DNA from: Chara braunii | Lineage: Eukaryota; Streptophyta; Charophyceae; Charales; Characeae | DNA: 48,561 nucleotides | Reading direction: 5' to 3' | NCBI GenBank assembly: GCA_003427395.1 | Contig: BFEA01000075.1 | Span: 3,062,427-3,110,987, forward strand | Part shown: piece by piece, positions 10,364-21,339 of the stretch | Position numbering within the stretch: the first letter of the stretch is position 1 | How the letters are laid out: every line of letters starts with the position of its first letter | Position numbers and translations under genes: made by a program | Notes under the pieces: generated by a model | The model's database searches: none | Seen by the model: the letters and a program-made list of their open reading frames with translations, nothing else | Told to the model about the DNA's origin: nothing

Positions 10364-11143
10364 NNNNNNNNNNNNNNNNNNNNNNNNNNNNNNNNNNNNN
10401 NNNNNNNNNNNNNNNNNNNNNNNNNNNNNNNNNNNNNNNNNNNNNNNNNNNNNNNNNNNNNNNNNNNNNNNNNNNNNNNNNNNNNNNNNNNNNNNNNNNN
10501 NNNNNNNNNNNNNNNNNNNNNNNNNNNNNNNNNNNNNNNNNNNNNNNNNNNNNNNNNNNNNNNNNNNNNNNNNNNNNNNNNNNNNNNNNNNNNNNNNNNN
10601 NNNNNNNNNNNNNNNNNNNNNNNNNNNNNNNNNNNNNNNNNNNNNNNNNNNNNNNNNNNNNNNNNNNNNNNNNNNNNNNNNNNNNNNNNNNNNNNNNNNN
10701 NNNNNNNNNNNNNNNNNNNNNNNNNNNNNNNNNNNNNNNNNNNNNNNNNNNNNNNNNNNNNNNNNNNNNNNNNNNNNNNNNNNNNNNNNNNNNNNNNNNN
10801 NNNNNNNNNNNNNNNNNNNNNNNNNNNNNNNNNNNNNNNNNNNNNNNNNNNNNNNNNNNNNNNNNNNNNNNNNNNNNNNNNNNNNNNNNNNNNNNNNNNN
10901 NNNNNNNNNNNNNNNNNNNNNNNNNNNNNNNNNNNNNNNNNNNNNNNNNNNNNNNNNNNNNNNNNNNNNNNNNNNNNNNNNNNNNNNNNNNNNNNNNNNN
11001 NNNNNNNNNNNNNNNNNNNNNNNNNNNNNNNNNNNNNNNNNNNNNNNNNNNNNNNNNNNNNNNNNNNNNNNNNNNNNNNNNNNNNNNNNNNNNNNNNNNN
11101 NNNNNNNNNNNNNNNNNNNNNNNNNNNNNNNNNNNNNNNNNNN
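10364..11143. other. Assembly gap, 780 N
   Basis: All bases are N. Any LTR that starts right of the primer-binding site would be hidden here. Translations spanning it are meaningless. Confidence 0.99.
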
Positions 11144-12085
11144 AATCATAGCGCGTCACTCAGTCCCTTCAGGATCTCAAAAGGCTTCAGGTGCTTGCGT
11201 CTTCTTGCGCTTGTTCCTACTGAGCTCCGCCCGCCAGTCCATCATTCGCATGTCCAGCTCCCACTGGCCCCCTTCGAAGTTCGATCCTTTCTCCCTGTCC
11301 CCCTTCTTGCTAGCTACGTGTCATCTGCATCTGACCCGTTTTCGAGGCTAGGGCCCGCCGCTTTGATCGCTCCTTATAGTTATCAAGAACTGACCACACG
11401 ATATTTCCTTCCCAACCAGCTCGCTGGCCTCTTGCTTATTTGGTCTACCTTCGGTGCCTACCAATCCCATCGCCCTCTTCTTTCCCCCCTTTTGTCCTCT
11501 CNCCTATTCAGTTTTTTTTTTTTCTATCTGCCAATTCCGACCCTTTGCTCAGTTTCTAGTCAGATCGCCCCTGTAGGTGCCTTACTTTGCCAGCTACCCA
11601 ACGGTTAAGGCTATCACTTAGCTGGCTCCGCCACCAAACTTCTCTCCATCACATGATCGGCAACCACGTGTTTTCAACATGCAGCGTCTCTCAAGCCCCC
11701 GTGGCAAGAGCTCGAGCTCTCGGGCCCACCATAACGACCTCCTTGTGCCCTGGTCATAAAAAAAACTCACTCACCCCCCCGCTAAGAGGGCCGCCTTGTA
11801 TCTCCTAGCCACGATGACCGCAACACGTCTGCATTGGATCAATCGTGTCACTTACTCCCCCAACATCAGTCGTGTTGTCGGAAGGCCGATCATACCGATA
11901 ACTGACCTCGGGGAGCATCCCACGCCGAAAGCCGCCCATAGCGAAGTGAACACCTTGTCCCAACGACCGATCTAACTGACCTGGGAACCACATCTCGACA
12001 ACCATACTAGTTGGGGTTATGAGCGTCGTTGCCAACAAAACGCGTCTCGACACCAGGTCGAGAGAGGAGAGAGGCTAGAATCAGG
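11144..12085. other. Non-coding stretch without recognised features
   Basis: Pyrimidine-rich sequence with a T run at about 11512-11523 and one N at 11502. Open frames on both strands show no conserved motif. It may include the far part of the LTR implied by the primer-binding site, but no matching second LTR was found. Confidence 0.5.
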
Positions 12086-12089
12086 GGAC

Positions 12090-13343
12090 CTCCCTAGCCA
12101 ATTTCTACGAGGGGAAGTATCGAGAAATAGGCCTTTACCTAGCTGGGAGACAAGAAGGGACCGAGAGAGTCAAAAAAAGGGCGTGCTCGGATATTGTTTA
12201 AGGGGTGGTCACCTCTTTAAAAGACCCACAAAACTGGCAATGCCCATGAGGGTGGTCTGCGATCTAGAGGAGAGAAAAATTGTGATGGAAGAATTACACG
12301 ACGAAGTCGTCCGAGGCCACCGAGGCGTAAAGGGGACCTTTGACAAAGTCCGTAGGCTTTATTGGTGGGATGGTCAGTACGGGAAAATCGAGAGGTATTG
12401 CTAAACATATAAGGCTTGCGAAAAGAGAGCGACTGCTCATTATAAGGAACCCCTCCTTCCGTCCTTTTCTACCACGCCGGGGAAAAGCGTATACGTAGAC
12501 TTAGTGACCATGCCCAAAGGGATCGGGGGGCTACGGTACATTATTAATGCCAGCCACGGCCTCACTAGATTCGTAGAGGCCAGGGTCATAAGAAAGAAGA
12601 TGGCAGAGGAAGTGAGCGATTTTCTTCTTGAATATATCGCTAGGTATGGGTGTGTTGGGAGGATCGTCATGGATAGGGGGTCCGATTTTGTGAATCAGAA
12701 AGTGAAAGTGACACTAGAGAAGGCGGGGATTAAGGTGGCTTAAACAACGGCCTATTACCCCCAAAGCAACGCGCCGGTTGAGCGGGGGTATCAAACCCTA
12801 CTAGACGCCTTGGCCAAATGGTGCAAGGGACGGGAGGATCAATGGTCTTGATTTCTGCAGTATGTCGTTTAGGCAGACAACATCACAGTCAAATCGAGCA
12901 CTGGCTACCCCCTTTATACACTTTGGTTCGGTACACACTGCCCTCTCCGTATCAAATTCCATGTCAACACCTGGAGAAGCGTCTCATGGAAGGTCAACAT
13001 AACGAGGGCCGAACTGCTAGAAGCAAGGCTGCAATAAATAGTAGAGAATTTGGACATCGGACTGATGGAAGCAACCTGGAACATCGAGAAGGAGATGACG
13101 AAAGGGAAGGAGAGGTGTTATAAGAATATGCGTGTTTGCCAGAAACCGACTGGGACAAGCGACCTTGTCTTAATGTATGACTCATCCATGAAAAAAACAT
13201 GGACCAAGAAGTTGGTCAGCCGATGGATGGGCCCGTACCTGGTACTAAAACGATTGGATGGAGGAGCATACCTCCTAGCAGAATTGGACGGTACTAGACT
13301 AAAGGATCCGGTCGTGGGAGCACGAGTCAAACTTTTCCAATGA
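12090..13343 (+). pseudogene. Ty3/gypsy integrase pseudogene
   Basis: Decayed integrase, the enzyme that inserts retrotransposon cDNA into chromosomes. In order: an N-terminal FYEGKYREIGLYLAG block (about 12100), a frameshift near 12190, then RGGHLFKRP. The HHCC zinc-binding region follows, with ELHDEVVRGHRG and YWW. The first Cys of the expected C-x2-C pair appears as Tyr (TYKAC). The catalytic triad is Asp at 12498 (YVDLV), Asp at 12672 (IVMDRGSDF) and Glu at 12780 (VERGYQ), with exactly 35 residues between the second Asp and the Glu. A C-terminal GPY/F module (RWMGPYLV...GARVKLF) ends at 13343. In-frame stops occur near 12403, 12741, 12850, 12870 and 13036. No reverse transcriptase was found upstream, so the element is partial. 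It is non-functional as it stands. Confidence 0.9.
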
Positions 13344-14520
13344 AGGGGAACCTTTGGGACCAACCAAAAAGAGAAAGAAAAGATTGTGGCTCCTATGGAG
13401 GGGATTGACTCCCACGAAAAGGGCGAGACCTGGAGACAAGGCCCCTCGCCCAAAGGGCCAAAAAAAGGTTACAAGGTGTGAAGGTCCTCGTTGCCCAAAA
13501 CGCCAAAAATGTGAAAAAGATTGAGGGACGATGACGTCGTCATCATGACGATGAGGTGAATCAAATATAGAAGCATCGATGGCAGGAATGAAGGAGTGCT
13601 TTAAGGAAACTCTTGAAGGCAAAGCCCGAGAGAGATGAGAGAAAACAAAGAAGGGAGAGATGCGAGAAACGAATACAGAGGAAGAGACAGGATTAGATCG
13701 AAAAACAAAACAAGTGTGTTCCACGGTTCGAAGTAGGTACTATATTTAGATAGTTGAAGGAGACAAGGCCATGTACTGTGAATAGAGAATGTGAGAAAAG
13801 AAGTGAGTGTGTACAGTAGTCCCCTGACAGCGGTGTGCCGAGGGGAAGTAATGTGCTCAGAAAGAGGGTGCGAGGTTATACCATAGGAAAGGGGAGTTAG
13901 CCAGAAAAAGGGGGAATGAAATGGTCGTGACATCAACTATCACCTAAAAGTCATGTTTTTTCTTTCTGTACAAAGGGCTCGTCGGGGATGTCGAGCATTG
14001 GGGTGTGGGATGGTTGTTGGGCAGCTGCCTACCACACTAACACTCTCTTTTACCAAAAAATAAATAAATGTAGGTGGTTTTTTTTTCCTCATGTTTTTTA
14101 TGTATCTTGACCACCATAATGGATGTGTGTGACAGAGGGGTTTGAGGGAAATCTTGGGTTTGTTGCCCCACATACTAACCTTTGAACAAGCAGGAGTGAC
14201 GATCCGAATAGTGGAGCGGGGTTGAATGTGGATGGAGAATCAAAGATTTCGGTGCAGTGTTTAAGGAAGAGGGAAACATTATAAGACTTTATGGTCGAGG
14301 CGAAGAAACCGAGAAGAGACCGCCGCATCTGCTACGGACGACTATGAGGATCCTCTAGATGGACCATAGAGCTATGGCAGAGCCTGGGTATGGGACCACG
14401 ATGTGGATCTGCTGTGACCGTCGCTACATGATGGTCAGTTCAAGAGACCGGTCGTCGGTGCGGTGGGGAATCGACTTCAATGAGATCGCCATGAAGTTGG
14501 TGCTCGTAGTCGGTTTTGGT
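13344..14520. other. Post-integrase non-coding region
   Basis: Purine-rich sequence follows the integrase stop, with a polypurine stretch AGAAAAAGGGGGAATGAAATGG at about 13901-13922 and TGACATC shortly after. This could mark the polypurine tract and start of a 3' LTR, but no partner LTR was found. Nothing else is recognised up to 14520. Confidence 0.35.
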
Positions 14521-14524
14521 TTAA

Positions 14525-15056
14525 TCAGTATGGTATTGTGAACAATTCGGTATAATTGACTTTGGTGCAACCAATCCCGGATGGCATTGGTCTTAATGAG
14601 AGTAGTTGGTTTCCATGCAGTTCCCATGAACAGTCAACTTCAGATTGGTCAGGGCGGTGTCGGGCACCTCCCTTTTTAGGGATACTAGTGTGATTACACT
14701 CGTCTTGAGCATCCACTGTTTTGAGGACCACCCGGACTCCGTTAGAAGACTGGATGGTAAGCATTTGGCTTCCATCGGGAAGGTCGACGGTGGTTGCGCG
14801 TACCGCGCATAGCCAAGTCCGGCCAAGTATTAACTCGGACGAGCACTCTTTTACTGAAAAGATCGGCACACTTGTCTCGACCCATGCGACCTCGATCACC
14901 GGGTTGTGGTAGACTCCCTCAGCTGGTTACAACTTGTTGTTTGCCATTACCATAGACATGTCGACTTCTCTGTCCACTTCTAGGCTCAGTTACTTGGCGA
15001 TCGAGTCCCGCCAAACGGTCGGTCGACTCAGACCCGTTGTCCACCAAAAACTTCAT
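14525..15056 (-). pseudogene. Ty3/gypsy aspartic protease (retropepsin) pseudogene
   Basis: Minus-strand remnant of the protease that matures the Gag-Pol polyprotein. The flap-side and hydrophobic motifs are clear: KFLVDNGSES (about 15056-15030) gives the active-site loop, as Asp-Asn-Gly rather than the usual Asp-Thr/Ser-Gly. Further on, EVAWVETSVPIF and SELILGRTWL (about 14895-14815) match the conserved 'ILGRPWL' end of the fold. The two halves lie in different frames, so at least one frameshift separates them, and a TAG precedes KFLV. It lies downstream of the gag remnants on the same strand. No reverse transcriptase follows; the sequence turns non-coding at about 14520. Confidence 0.8.
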
Positions 15057-15700
15057 CTATTTTCCGTTAACCGTGGCCTCGAGTTGGCCGCTACCAAGTA
15101 CATAGAACTTTTCACTTCTTCCTCAGAGAAGAAATTCGACAGTCTCGCCTCCACAATGATTTGGGAGGATTGGGCTATTGGAGATTGTGCTTCTCCCTTT
15201 AGCAATCCGCAGACCGGGACTGTTGATCCCCCAGTTATTGGAATCCTCATCTTCTTGTTGATGCTCAAAAGTTCATCCCGTGTGTTCTTACTCGCCGCCA
15301 AGTATTCCAGCAGTGTACATTGCACTGGCTGCATCAGGGTCCTACTGGCTGCATCAAGGTCCTTCTCAAGGGAGCCACAATGTCGATCCCATGTAATGTG
15401 CATTTCATCTCAAACTTCTTGGGCCCCCTCTTCCTAGGCGACTTTGGAGACATGGACTCTCCTTCTTCTAAATCTTCTCCCTCCATTTCTCTCTTTTCCT
15501 CAGCTTTAGCATCGCTCATTGGCATGTCCATATCTGCACCCTTCTTTTCTGTTAACGGGGCCGAAGCCTCTTTCTCTCTTGGCGAGCTAGCCCCGGCTTG
15601 GGTTCTCACTCTCAAGCACAAACCCTTCTCAATTACCTCTGGCCCTCCGGGAGGGTCTCGACGAACTTGATGCTCGAGACTTAGGCCTCCCTTATGGAGA
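15057..15700 (-). pseudogene. Gag-protease linker remnant
   Basis: The minus strand keeps an open frame from 15403 to 15053 with LLEYLAASKNTRDELLSINK and a following IPITGGS. The adjacent frame from 15621 is acidic and Lys-rich (KKGADMDMPMSDAKAEEKRE). The position between the zinc knuckle and the protease suggests a polyprotein linker. A 21-bp direct repeat (CTGGCTGCATCARGGTCCT) at 15325-15367 duplicates a few codons. No domain is recognised. Confidence 0.5.
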
Positions 15701-15735
15701 CACCACCTCTCGGTCCTAACTCCGACATTTAAACT

Positions 15736-16425
15736 CTAGATGAGTCTGCGGTCCCACTGGCCTCCGGCCTCTTTGCAAGGCGATCTGCTTATCCACATTA
15801 CCTTCATCGACGGGTAGAAGGAGACTGCTTCGCCGTCTTTCGCCCACACGTCCCAGTTGTTCTCGTCCAATTTCACCACGCCCGATCTCAGTGCCTTTGT
15901 GAGATGCGGGCATTCGTGCTTGATATGGTTTTCCTCATTGCAGTAGACGCAACCACTCCTAGGAGGAGGGTTGTTGGAACGAGCACCGGCCTGTGGGGAC
16001 TGCGAAACCCCGTCGTCTTGCTTTGAGGAGGGCCGCCTCATCGGCCATCCTTCGCATATCTCCAGTGAGAGTTTCCCTAGTTCGAACCCCTATTGCCCCT
16101 ACCTTCTCTGACATTCTTCCAGATCCCCTGTCTCCCTCTACCAGGCTTATTTCTCCAGTTGCCCTGGCCTCCGCCCCACCGTTGGTCGAGAGGTCCCTAG
16201 GGGGGTCTATCATTTCCTCGGTGCACATCATTCCGCAGTCCTCGTTTGTTCCAAAGGGCCCGATCCAAACTCTCCTTCGTGTATTCTCTTACGTCCACAC
16301 CCCCCCGCCCGTAAAAACTACTTCAACCACCTTCTCAAAGTAGGAAGAGTCCCTAAGGGCCTTTTCGAGGACCTCTTTCCTCTTCTCCTCAAGCAAGTGT
16401 ATCATGAACATCATTGACTTACCGT
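15736..16425 (-). pseudogene. Gag C-terminal part with CCHC zinc knuckle
   Basis: Minus-strand frame 16041-15736 contains CVYCNEENHIKHEC, a textbook CX2CX4HX4C nucleocapsid knuckle (about 15953-15912), after a Pro/Arg-rich stretch. It is followed by HLTKALRSGVVKLDENNWDVW. Upstream to about 16425 the strand can be read as HGKSMMFMIHLLEEKRKEV and EVLEKALRDSSYFEKVVEVV, continuing Gag. Frameshifts separate these pieces. The knuckle would bind genomic RNA during packaging. The piece is separated from the capsid-like region by the 16.4-17.2 kb insertion. Confidence 0.8.
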
Positions 16426-16820
16426 GAGGGCACGATTGTGCGGCCCGTAGTTTGTATATGCTTGATTGATAAAGGAGGCGTTATTGGTGAGGTTTAGAAG
16501 TAGGGTGATTGTTGCATGAAAAAAAGGAGTATTTGTGTGTATGTGTCAAGATTAGTGTGTGTGTGTTTGTGTGATACTTAGGGTGTTTGCGTTTATCACA
16601 TCTGTTCGTATCGGAATGTGTGGGATTTAGATAAATTAAATCCGTACGGTATTAATGTATTAAATATTTGAAATACCGTGATTCACAGTTGATGTCGAGA
16701 ATGGTGGTCCTTGAATCTTGGTCCATATGTCGTATATGTGTGCTTGAGTGTTTGTTGTTGTAAGTTTTTTTTTAATTAAATAAAAGTTATTTTGTTACAT
16801 GTGATTCACTCAATCAGGCG

Positions 16821-16856
16821 CTGAACGTGTAGGGCGTTGAATACGTCCACGTTCAG
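16821..16856. repeat. Hairpin with perfect 9-bp stem
   Basis: CTGAACGTG (16821-16829) pairs perfectly with CACGTTCAG (16848-16856) around an 18-base loop. It lies just upstream of the tandem duplication. Confidence 0.7.
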
Positions 16857-16926
16857 ACACATATGTTTGCACTTGCAAATGCAATGCAGGTATGTTGTTT
16901 CAACCTGCGGCGAAGGTCGTGTCTTT

Positions 16927-17145
16927 TCCACCCTGCCGCTGCTTTCCCACTGTTTCGACCAAAAACTGGCGCGCGGTCCCACGGGCAGCTACCAGTCCCG
17001 CATTTTTCAAAGAAATTGCCACCCCCCGCAAAGATCCACCTTGCCGCTGCTTTACCACCGTTTTGACCAAAACCCAGCGAGCGGTCCCACGGGCAGCTAC
17101 CAGTCCCGCATTTTTCAAAGAAACTGCCACCACCCCTCAAAGTGT
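16927..17145 (+). repeat. Tandem duplication, period 108 bp
   Basis: Unit one begins near CTGCCGCTGCTTTCCCAC (16933) and unit two at TTGCCGCTGCTTTACCAC (17041). Both contain GCGGTCCCACGGGCAGCTAC and CCAGTCCCGCATTTTTCAAA. Open frames on both strands simply repeat the unit. Confidence 0.9.
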
Positions 17146-17199
17146 CATGTCTGCATGGTGACCTGCCTCCATTTTTCGAACCTTCCAACGACCAAACAA

Positions 17200-17918
17200 G
17201 GTCGAATCAACGACGGGTATAACGAAGGACGACGAAAATGTCTCGGGGGGAAATGTCTAAGGGGGGGAAAACGCACCCCTGGCGGGCTGCGAACACACCT
17301 ATCCACTTCCAACAACATTCCTCTATCTTCTAGAGACTGAGACAACCTTTTGAACCTTTTGGTAAAGGTTACTAGACTCTCTTGCTCCCCTCTCGACACC
17401 TGTCGCAAACCTTCGATCATCAGGATCAAATCGTGGCAGGCAAAGGTTCGCAACAACATGGATTTGAATGTCCTCCACCTTCCATCCATGGGGTGTTTCG
17501 CCCTAATGGCCTGATCCAACTTTGGATCCGATTGTTGAATAAAGTGGTCGATCTACTTTCTCTCTAAAAATTTATTCCGGAAGGCGTAGCTTTCCCATTT
17601 TTCCACAAAGTTTAACCCTATCACATCATGTCCGGTAAAATTGAGGGTCTTTACCGCCAAATTGAAATCGTAATTTGGAACCTGTCGGTCATCGTATTGC
17701 CGAAAGTAGGGTCCTTCGACGGGTCCATCTATCACCGGGTCATAAGGTTTGTACCAGGCCGGATCTAGTTCTTCTGCATGCGGCCTTCCTCTGGGCTGCG
17801 CCCAGGGCCCCTCGCCCCTAGGTCCTCTCTCCCCAGGCTCCTCACACTCCCATCCCGTGGGGCCTTGATATCTAGCTCCTCTCCATGCACTTCCAGACCT
17901 TTTGACATTCGTACCCAT
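17200..17918 (-). pseudogene. Ty3/gypsy Gag capsid-like region
   Basis: Minus-strand frame with one internal TAG (about 17553). It reads VEGPYFRQYDDRQVPNYDF, then FTGHDVIGLNFVEKWESYAF, then DPKLDQAIRAKHPMDGRWRT, FKSMLLRTFACHDLI, and ESLVTFTKRFKRLSQSLEDR. The last two blocks fit the Retrotrans_gag pattern (W-x-x-F...L...F...Y/F...F). Gag forms the virus-like particle around the element RNA. Sequence after EVDRCV departs abruptly into the inserted DNA. The stop sits where a single transition in CAG or TGG would produce it. Confidence 0.8.
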
Positions 17919-17972
17919 CGCCTCGCCCGGTGCCCAAGTAACGTCGATTTCTCAGCCAGCCCATAGATATGG

Positions 17973-19240
17973 TCATTCGGTCAACTCTAGAGGTCGCTCT
18001 TCAATCAACTCTTTCCTCCTCAAGGCCACTTCCTCACTCCTCTGCGCCGCCCAGCCACTTGGTCTTTCTCTCATTGACAATTGATTTTCTCGGGTGCCTT
18101 CCTCGACATCCATTTGATTGGCCCACCGAGTCTTGACCAGAAATCCTCTCATGGCTTCCGCTATTCGTTCTCTTACTAGGACTAGAGGTTTGACTTCTTT
18201 ATGCAAACAAACCAGACCCTCTGTATTTGCCCTTTGGTCTATGGTAGACTTTCTCCCTTCGAGACATTAGTCAAGGTCCTTCTCATTTCTATCCCCATTT
18301 CTAATGCTTTCGTCTCATCTCTCATGTTACCTTGCTCAACTTCGCGCCCAACTCCACACCCCTCTCCACCTTTTCTAAGCCTAAGAGTTCGGGCAGTTGG
18401 GCGTGTATGGGCTCTACCTCGCTCTCCATGTGCCCTATTGCGTCTACTACTCGCTTTCCCTGCTACTCTCACTATCGTCTCCCTCTTCTTCTTCTGTACC
18501 GCCTTCCTCTCTTGAACTTTCCTCCTCTTCACTTGACTCTTCTCCCTTGCTATCCCCTCCAGACTCCTCACTCGTCACTGTCCACCACGAGTCTCACACA
18601 AGCTTCTCTTCGTACGCGGCGAGGGCAAAGTGAACAACTTTCTAAAACACATACGTCTTTAACCCCTTCTCTGTAATACCTAGCCAGCAACCCTCTGTCT
18701 ACGTCACCCGTCGGGGTACTGAACAGAGGTTTGATGTATTCCCCCACTTGAGCTAACCACTCGAAGTCTATGCAGTCGCGACTCTCCCAACACGGAGTAA
18801 ACAGCTCATGACCTCCCGACTCCGCCAAAGGGAATTTTTCAATAACCTGTCCTCGGGTCAGGATCCTTCTAACTACCGAATCATTGGGGTATATTATTCT
18901 TTATGCCCATGCGGGAATCTCCAAAGTCCGACCGTGGGCCGCACCCGGAAATTCCTCCCAGCCTCCGTATTCGACTTGGTTAACCACCCATCCTCCTGGG
19001 TGCGATCCTCCCAACCTCCTAAGTCATTCTAGTGCCCTTTCCGCAGCTCCCAATGGTTTTTTTCCTTCCGCCAACTCGGTCGTAAAGATCTGCAGGTCGT
19101 CTTTGGACAAAAAAATATGTGCCTTACGTTTACCGAGGTTGTTTTTAGAGGCTAACGAAAAACGAATAATTGTTTCCTGGTCGTATATTTCGAAAGTCTC
19201 CACAAGCAGAACCTCCTCTGTCCTCGCCTTAGGAAGAGTC
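17973..19240 (-). pseudogene. Gag N-terminal region, charged coiled-coil-like remnants
   Basis: Successive minus-strand frames upstream of the capsid region: 19240-19024 (ETFEIYDQETIIRFSLAS), 18828-18568 (FEWLAQVGEYIKPLFSTPTG), 18571-18239 (KRRKVQERKAVQKKKRE) and 18206-17973 (ERIAEAMRGFLVKTRWANQ). They join end to end through frameshifts and stops, so they look like one long decayed N-terminal extension. Arg/Lys/Glu-rich stretches suggest coiled coil. I cannot name a domain. Its start is cut by the LINE tail inserted at 19241. Confidence 0.55.
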
Positions 19241-19330
19241 TTTTTTTTTTTTTTTTTTTTGGGCAAGGACAATGCTCCAATCTATTTGTGGAGAGCAGCA
19301 CGTGCTGGGAACCGGGCCCAACATCCCATC
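19241..19330 (-). mobile_element. Solo LINE 3' tail, minus strand
   Basis: Twenty T (poly-A on the minus strand) are followed by the reverse complement of the LINE 3' end: CTCCA..CTATTTGTGGAGAGCAGC, CGTGCTGGGAACCGGGCCCA. It aligns with the terminal tail of the full LINE copies (GACCCGGTTTCCAGCA ... CTCCCCACCAATAGATGGAG). A very short 5'-truncated insertion. Target duplication not identified. Confidence 0.7.
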
Positions 19331-19589
19331 ACAAAACATATTAGGAAACGTATGCGAGGCAATTGAGACACCGGGGCCATTACCCGGCTTCGGCTAAGAA
19401 TAGCTGAGAGTATGAGACTAAGAGCATCAATATAGCTTTGGAGCACTAAAAACCTTTGCAGTCTTATAAAATCCTGATAGTCACAGACGGAGCACCATAT
19501 AAGTCTTCAAAATACTCAAAGCCCCCAGGGACCCCAAACAAAACCCTCTACGACCCTTCAACCCTGTTTTATTCACTGTCACGATCGGG

Positions 19590-19810
19590 CTCTTCCAAGC
19601 CTCACACCCCCACCCTATTAGGTTACAAGGCAACACAACTCACCCCGGCTCCGGCGAGCGTCTTTTCGACAGTAACCCTTGGTTGTCCCTTGGAATGCCC
19701 ACCCCAAAGCATCCTTAGATCTCTCTATCAGGCCTCATGCTCCTGTTATCAACAGGTTACAGGGCAACGCCCCAGCATCGGCCAGCGTCGTTCTGGCATC
19801 GAACAACCAC
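19590..19810 (+). repeat. Repeat family with GGTTACAGGGCAAC motif, copy 2
   Basis: Collinear with 3345-3565: CCTCACACCCCCAC, GGTTACAAGGCAACACAACT, AACCCTTGGTTGTCCC, CTCTCTATCAGGCCTCA, GGTTACAGGGCAACGCCCC, TTCTGGCATCGAACAAC. Just upstream, 19350-19395 also resembles 170-215 (GCCATTACCCG.CTT). Confidence 0.75.
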
Positions 19811-20039
19811 AAATCCTATGAACATTATAGCATTAGAAAAGCCTACAGTGAGTTGCTAGGAACCCCTAGAATCTCATAGTATTCTAAAAACAACTGGCTG
19901 CAACCGAGAGCAGCAAACTTGCTTATAAAAGAGTGAAAATCGACTGAGATTATTCGGGAGCCGACATGAACAAGACCACATTACCCCAATGCTATTCAGC
20001 AGAACATCCTACAACTGCCTCAACTCCCTATCCTAGCTG

Positions 20040-20280
20040 CCAAGCTCTACCAGGCCTCGCATCCCCAAGGACCCCAACTGCTGGGTTACAGGGCAGCTCG
20101 ACCCGCCCCAACTCCGGCCAGCGTCATCCTAGCAACAACTCACGGCTGGCCACTGGAATGCCTTCCATCTTCGACAATTCCCCAAATCTCTCTACCAGGC
20201 CTCGAACCTCCACTTTACTCAGGTTACAGGGCAACTCAACCAAACCGCGGCTCCGACCAGCCTCGTTCTAGCATCGGTCA
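20040..20280 (+). repeat. Repeat family with GGTTACAGGGCAAC motif, copy 3
   Basis: Third copy in the same orientation: GGGTTACAGGGCAGCTCGAC, CAACTCCGGCCAGCGTC, ATCTCTCTACCAGGCCTCG, GGTTACAGGGCAACTCAACC. It is followed at 20428-20535 by repeat family alpha. Confidence 0.7.
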
Positions 20281-20427
20281 ACCGTGAACCCGTGGATATA
20301 ACGGTATTGGCCCATTGTCAGACGATCCGTCAAACACTACTGCAGCCATGGCTTCAGTTGTCTAGCTCCCTTCCCGCGCTGGACATGCTTGACCCACCCA
20401 AACCACCTAAGCATTCCCCCTTAACCC

Positions 20428-20535
20428 CATTCCGGCGAGACTCATTACAACGGAACCACCATCCTCGTCGCTGCTATGCCCTAATCCCATCCTATCAGCT
20501 AGCCCCATCGCCAACAAGATGCGTCGTATCCATCC
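20428..20535 (+). repeat. Dispersed repeat family alpha, copy 4 (diverged)
   Basis: GAGACTCATTACAACGGAACC, TCGCTGCTATGCCCTAATCC and CATCCTATCAGCTAGCCCC match the family alpha order at 286-470. More diverged than the other copies. From 20540 to 20890 I see nothing. Confidence 0.6.
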
Positions 20536-20894
20536 TTCTGTTAACTCACCCCTACCTATGCGACCCCAACATGGAGGGGAGAGTTAGAGAAAAGAACCCC
20601 GGTACCCCATCCAAGTGAGTCTCTCCACATCCAGTGTGAAAAAAAATTACTAGTACACTTATGGATTCTATCATAGATTTCAAAATTGAGAATAGGATTT
20701 AGTAACATACTTTCACAGTCCAGAAACAGGAACATACTATTGTGATTATCGATTTAGAGATTACCGATTATGAAGTCAGCAGTTTGGAATTGCGAATCAA
20801 GAGTCGAGAGTCACACCATATCTACTTTCCGACTTCCAAGCTCGTTCCAAACTCCCGACCGAATTTCCCCGGTTGTATCTAATCATTGTTCGTT

Positions 20895-21242
20895 CTACCT
20901 CACTTCAGCAAGATCGTCGGTGGTTGTGGCTAAGGATGCCTCACACCTTCTCCGAGCAGTCCTAGTTTCCTCATTGTGCCTAGCCTTGCCCAGGACCCTC
21001 CCTAGGGCCTGCTCGCATTCTCCCGACCTATCCCAGAGTTGCGCCTCTACCAAGTGGACCCTGGCCTCCAAAGGTACTCCTAAATGCCTAGCGTCTTCTT
21101 TGAATTTCCTCTCGACCTCTAGACGCGGTTCTCTCCATTCTCTTGAAAAGAAGGCGTTCCTTGCACTACATATGACAATTGTAAACTTGGCTGTCATGGT
21201 CCATGACCTCCTTTTCCACAGAGTGAGCCTTCGAATCTCCAC
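20895..21242 (-). pseudogene. Charged helical open frame, possibly retroelement Gag
   Basis: A 115-codon minus-strand frame rich in Glu, Arg and Ala (REWREPRLEVERKFKEDARH, LVEAQLWDRSGECEQALGRV) with helix-like periodicity. It lies on the same strand as the gag remnants at 17.2-19.2 kb, but about 1.7 kb further upstream. No motif identifies it, and it could be chance. Confidence 0.25.
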
Positions 21243-21339
21243 AAAAAAACTCGTCTTCTTAGGGCAACCATGGCTGACCGCTCCCAGTAATTACTGTGTG
21301 CCCAGTACTGGCCTCTAGAACACCCTGGAGTCCTGGACT

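Larger units (their letters stand above)
16426..17200. mobile_element. Unclassified insertion inside the gag pseudogene
   Basis: Gag coding is interrupted between about 17200 and 16425. The intervening DNA is TG-rich at 16500-16580 and AT-rich at 16640-16800. It carries a 9-bp-stem hairpin (16821-16856) and a 108-bp tandem duplication (16927-17145). No protein or terminal repeat was established. Edges are approximate and no target duplication was identified. Confidence 0.45.

Noticed and set aside
10140-11159. Apparent 290-340 codon frames
   Set aside because: They are mostly translated N plus a (CT)n tract (Arg-Glu or Ser-Leu repeats).
14934-15437. 167-codon plus-strand frame
   Set aside because: Antisense of the gypsy gag-protease remnant, which carries recognisable retropepsin motifs.
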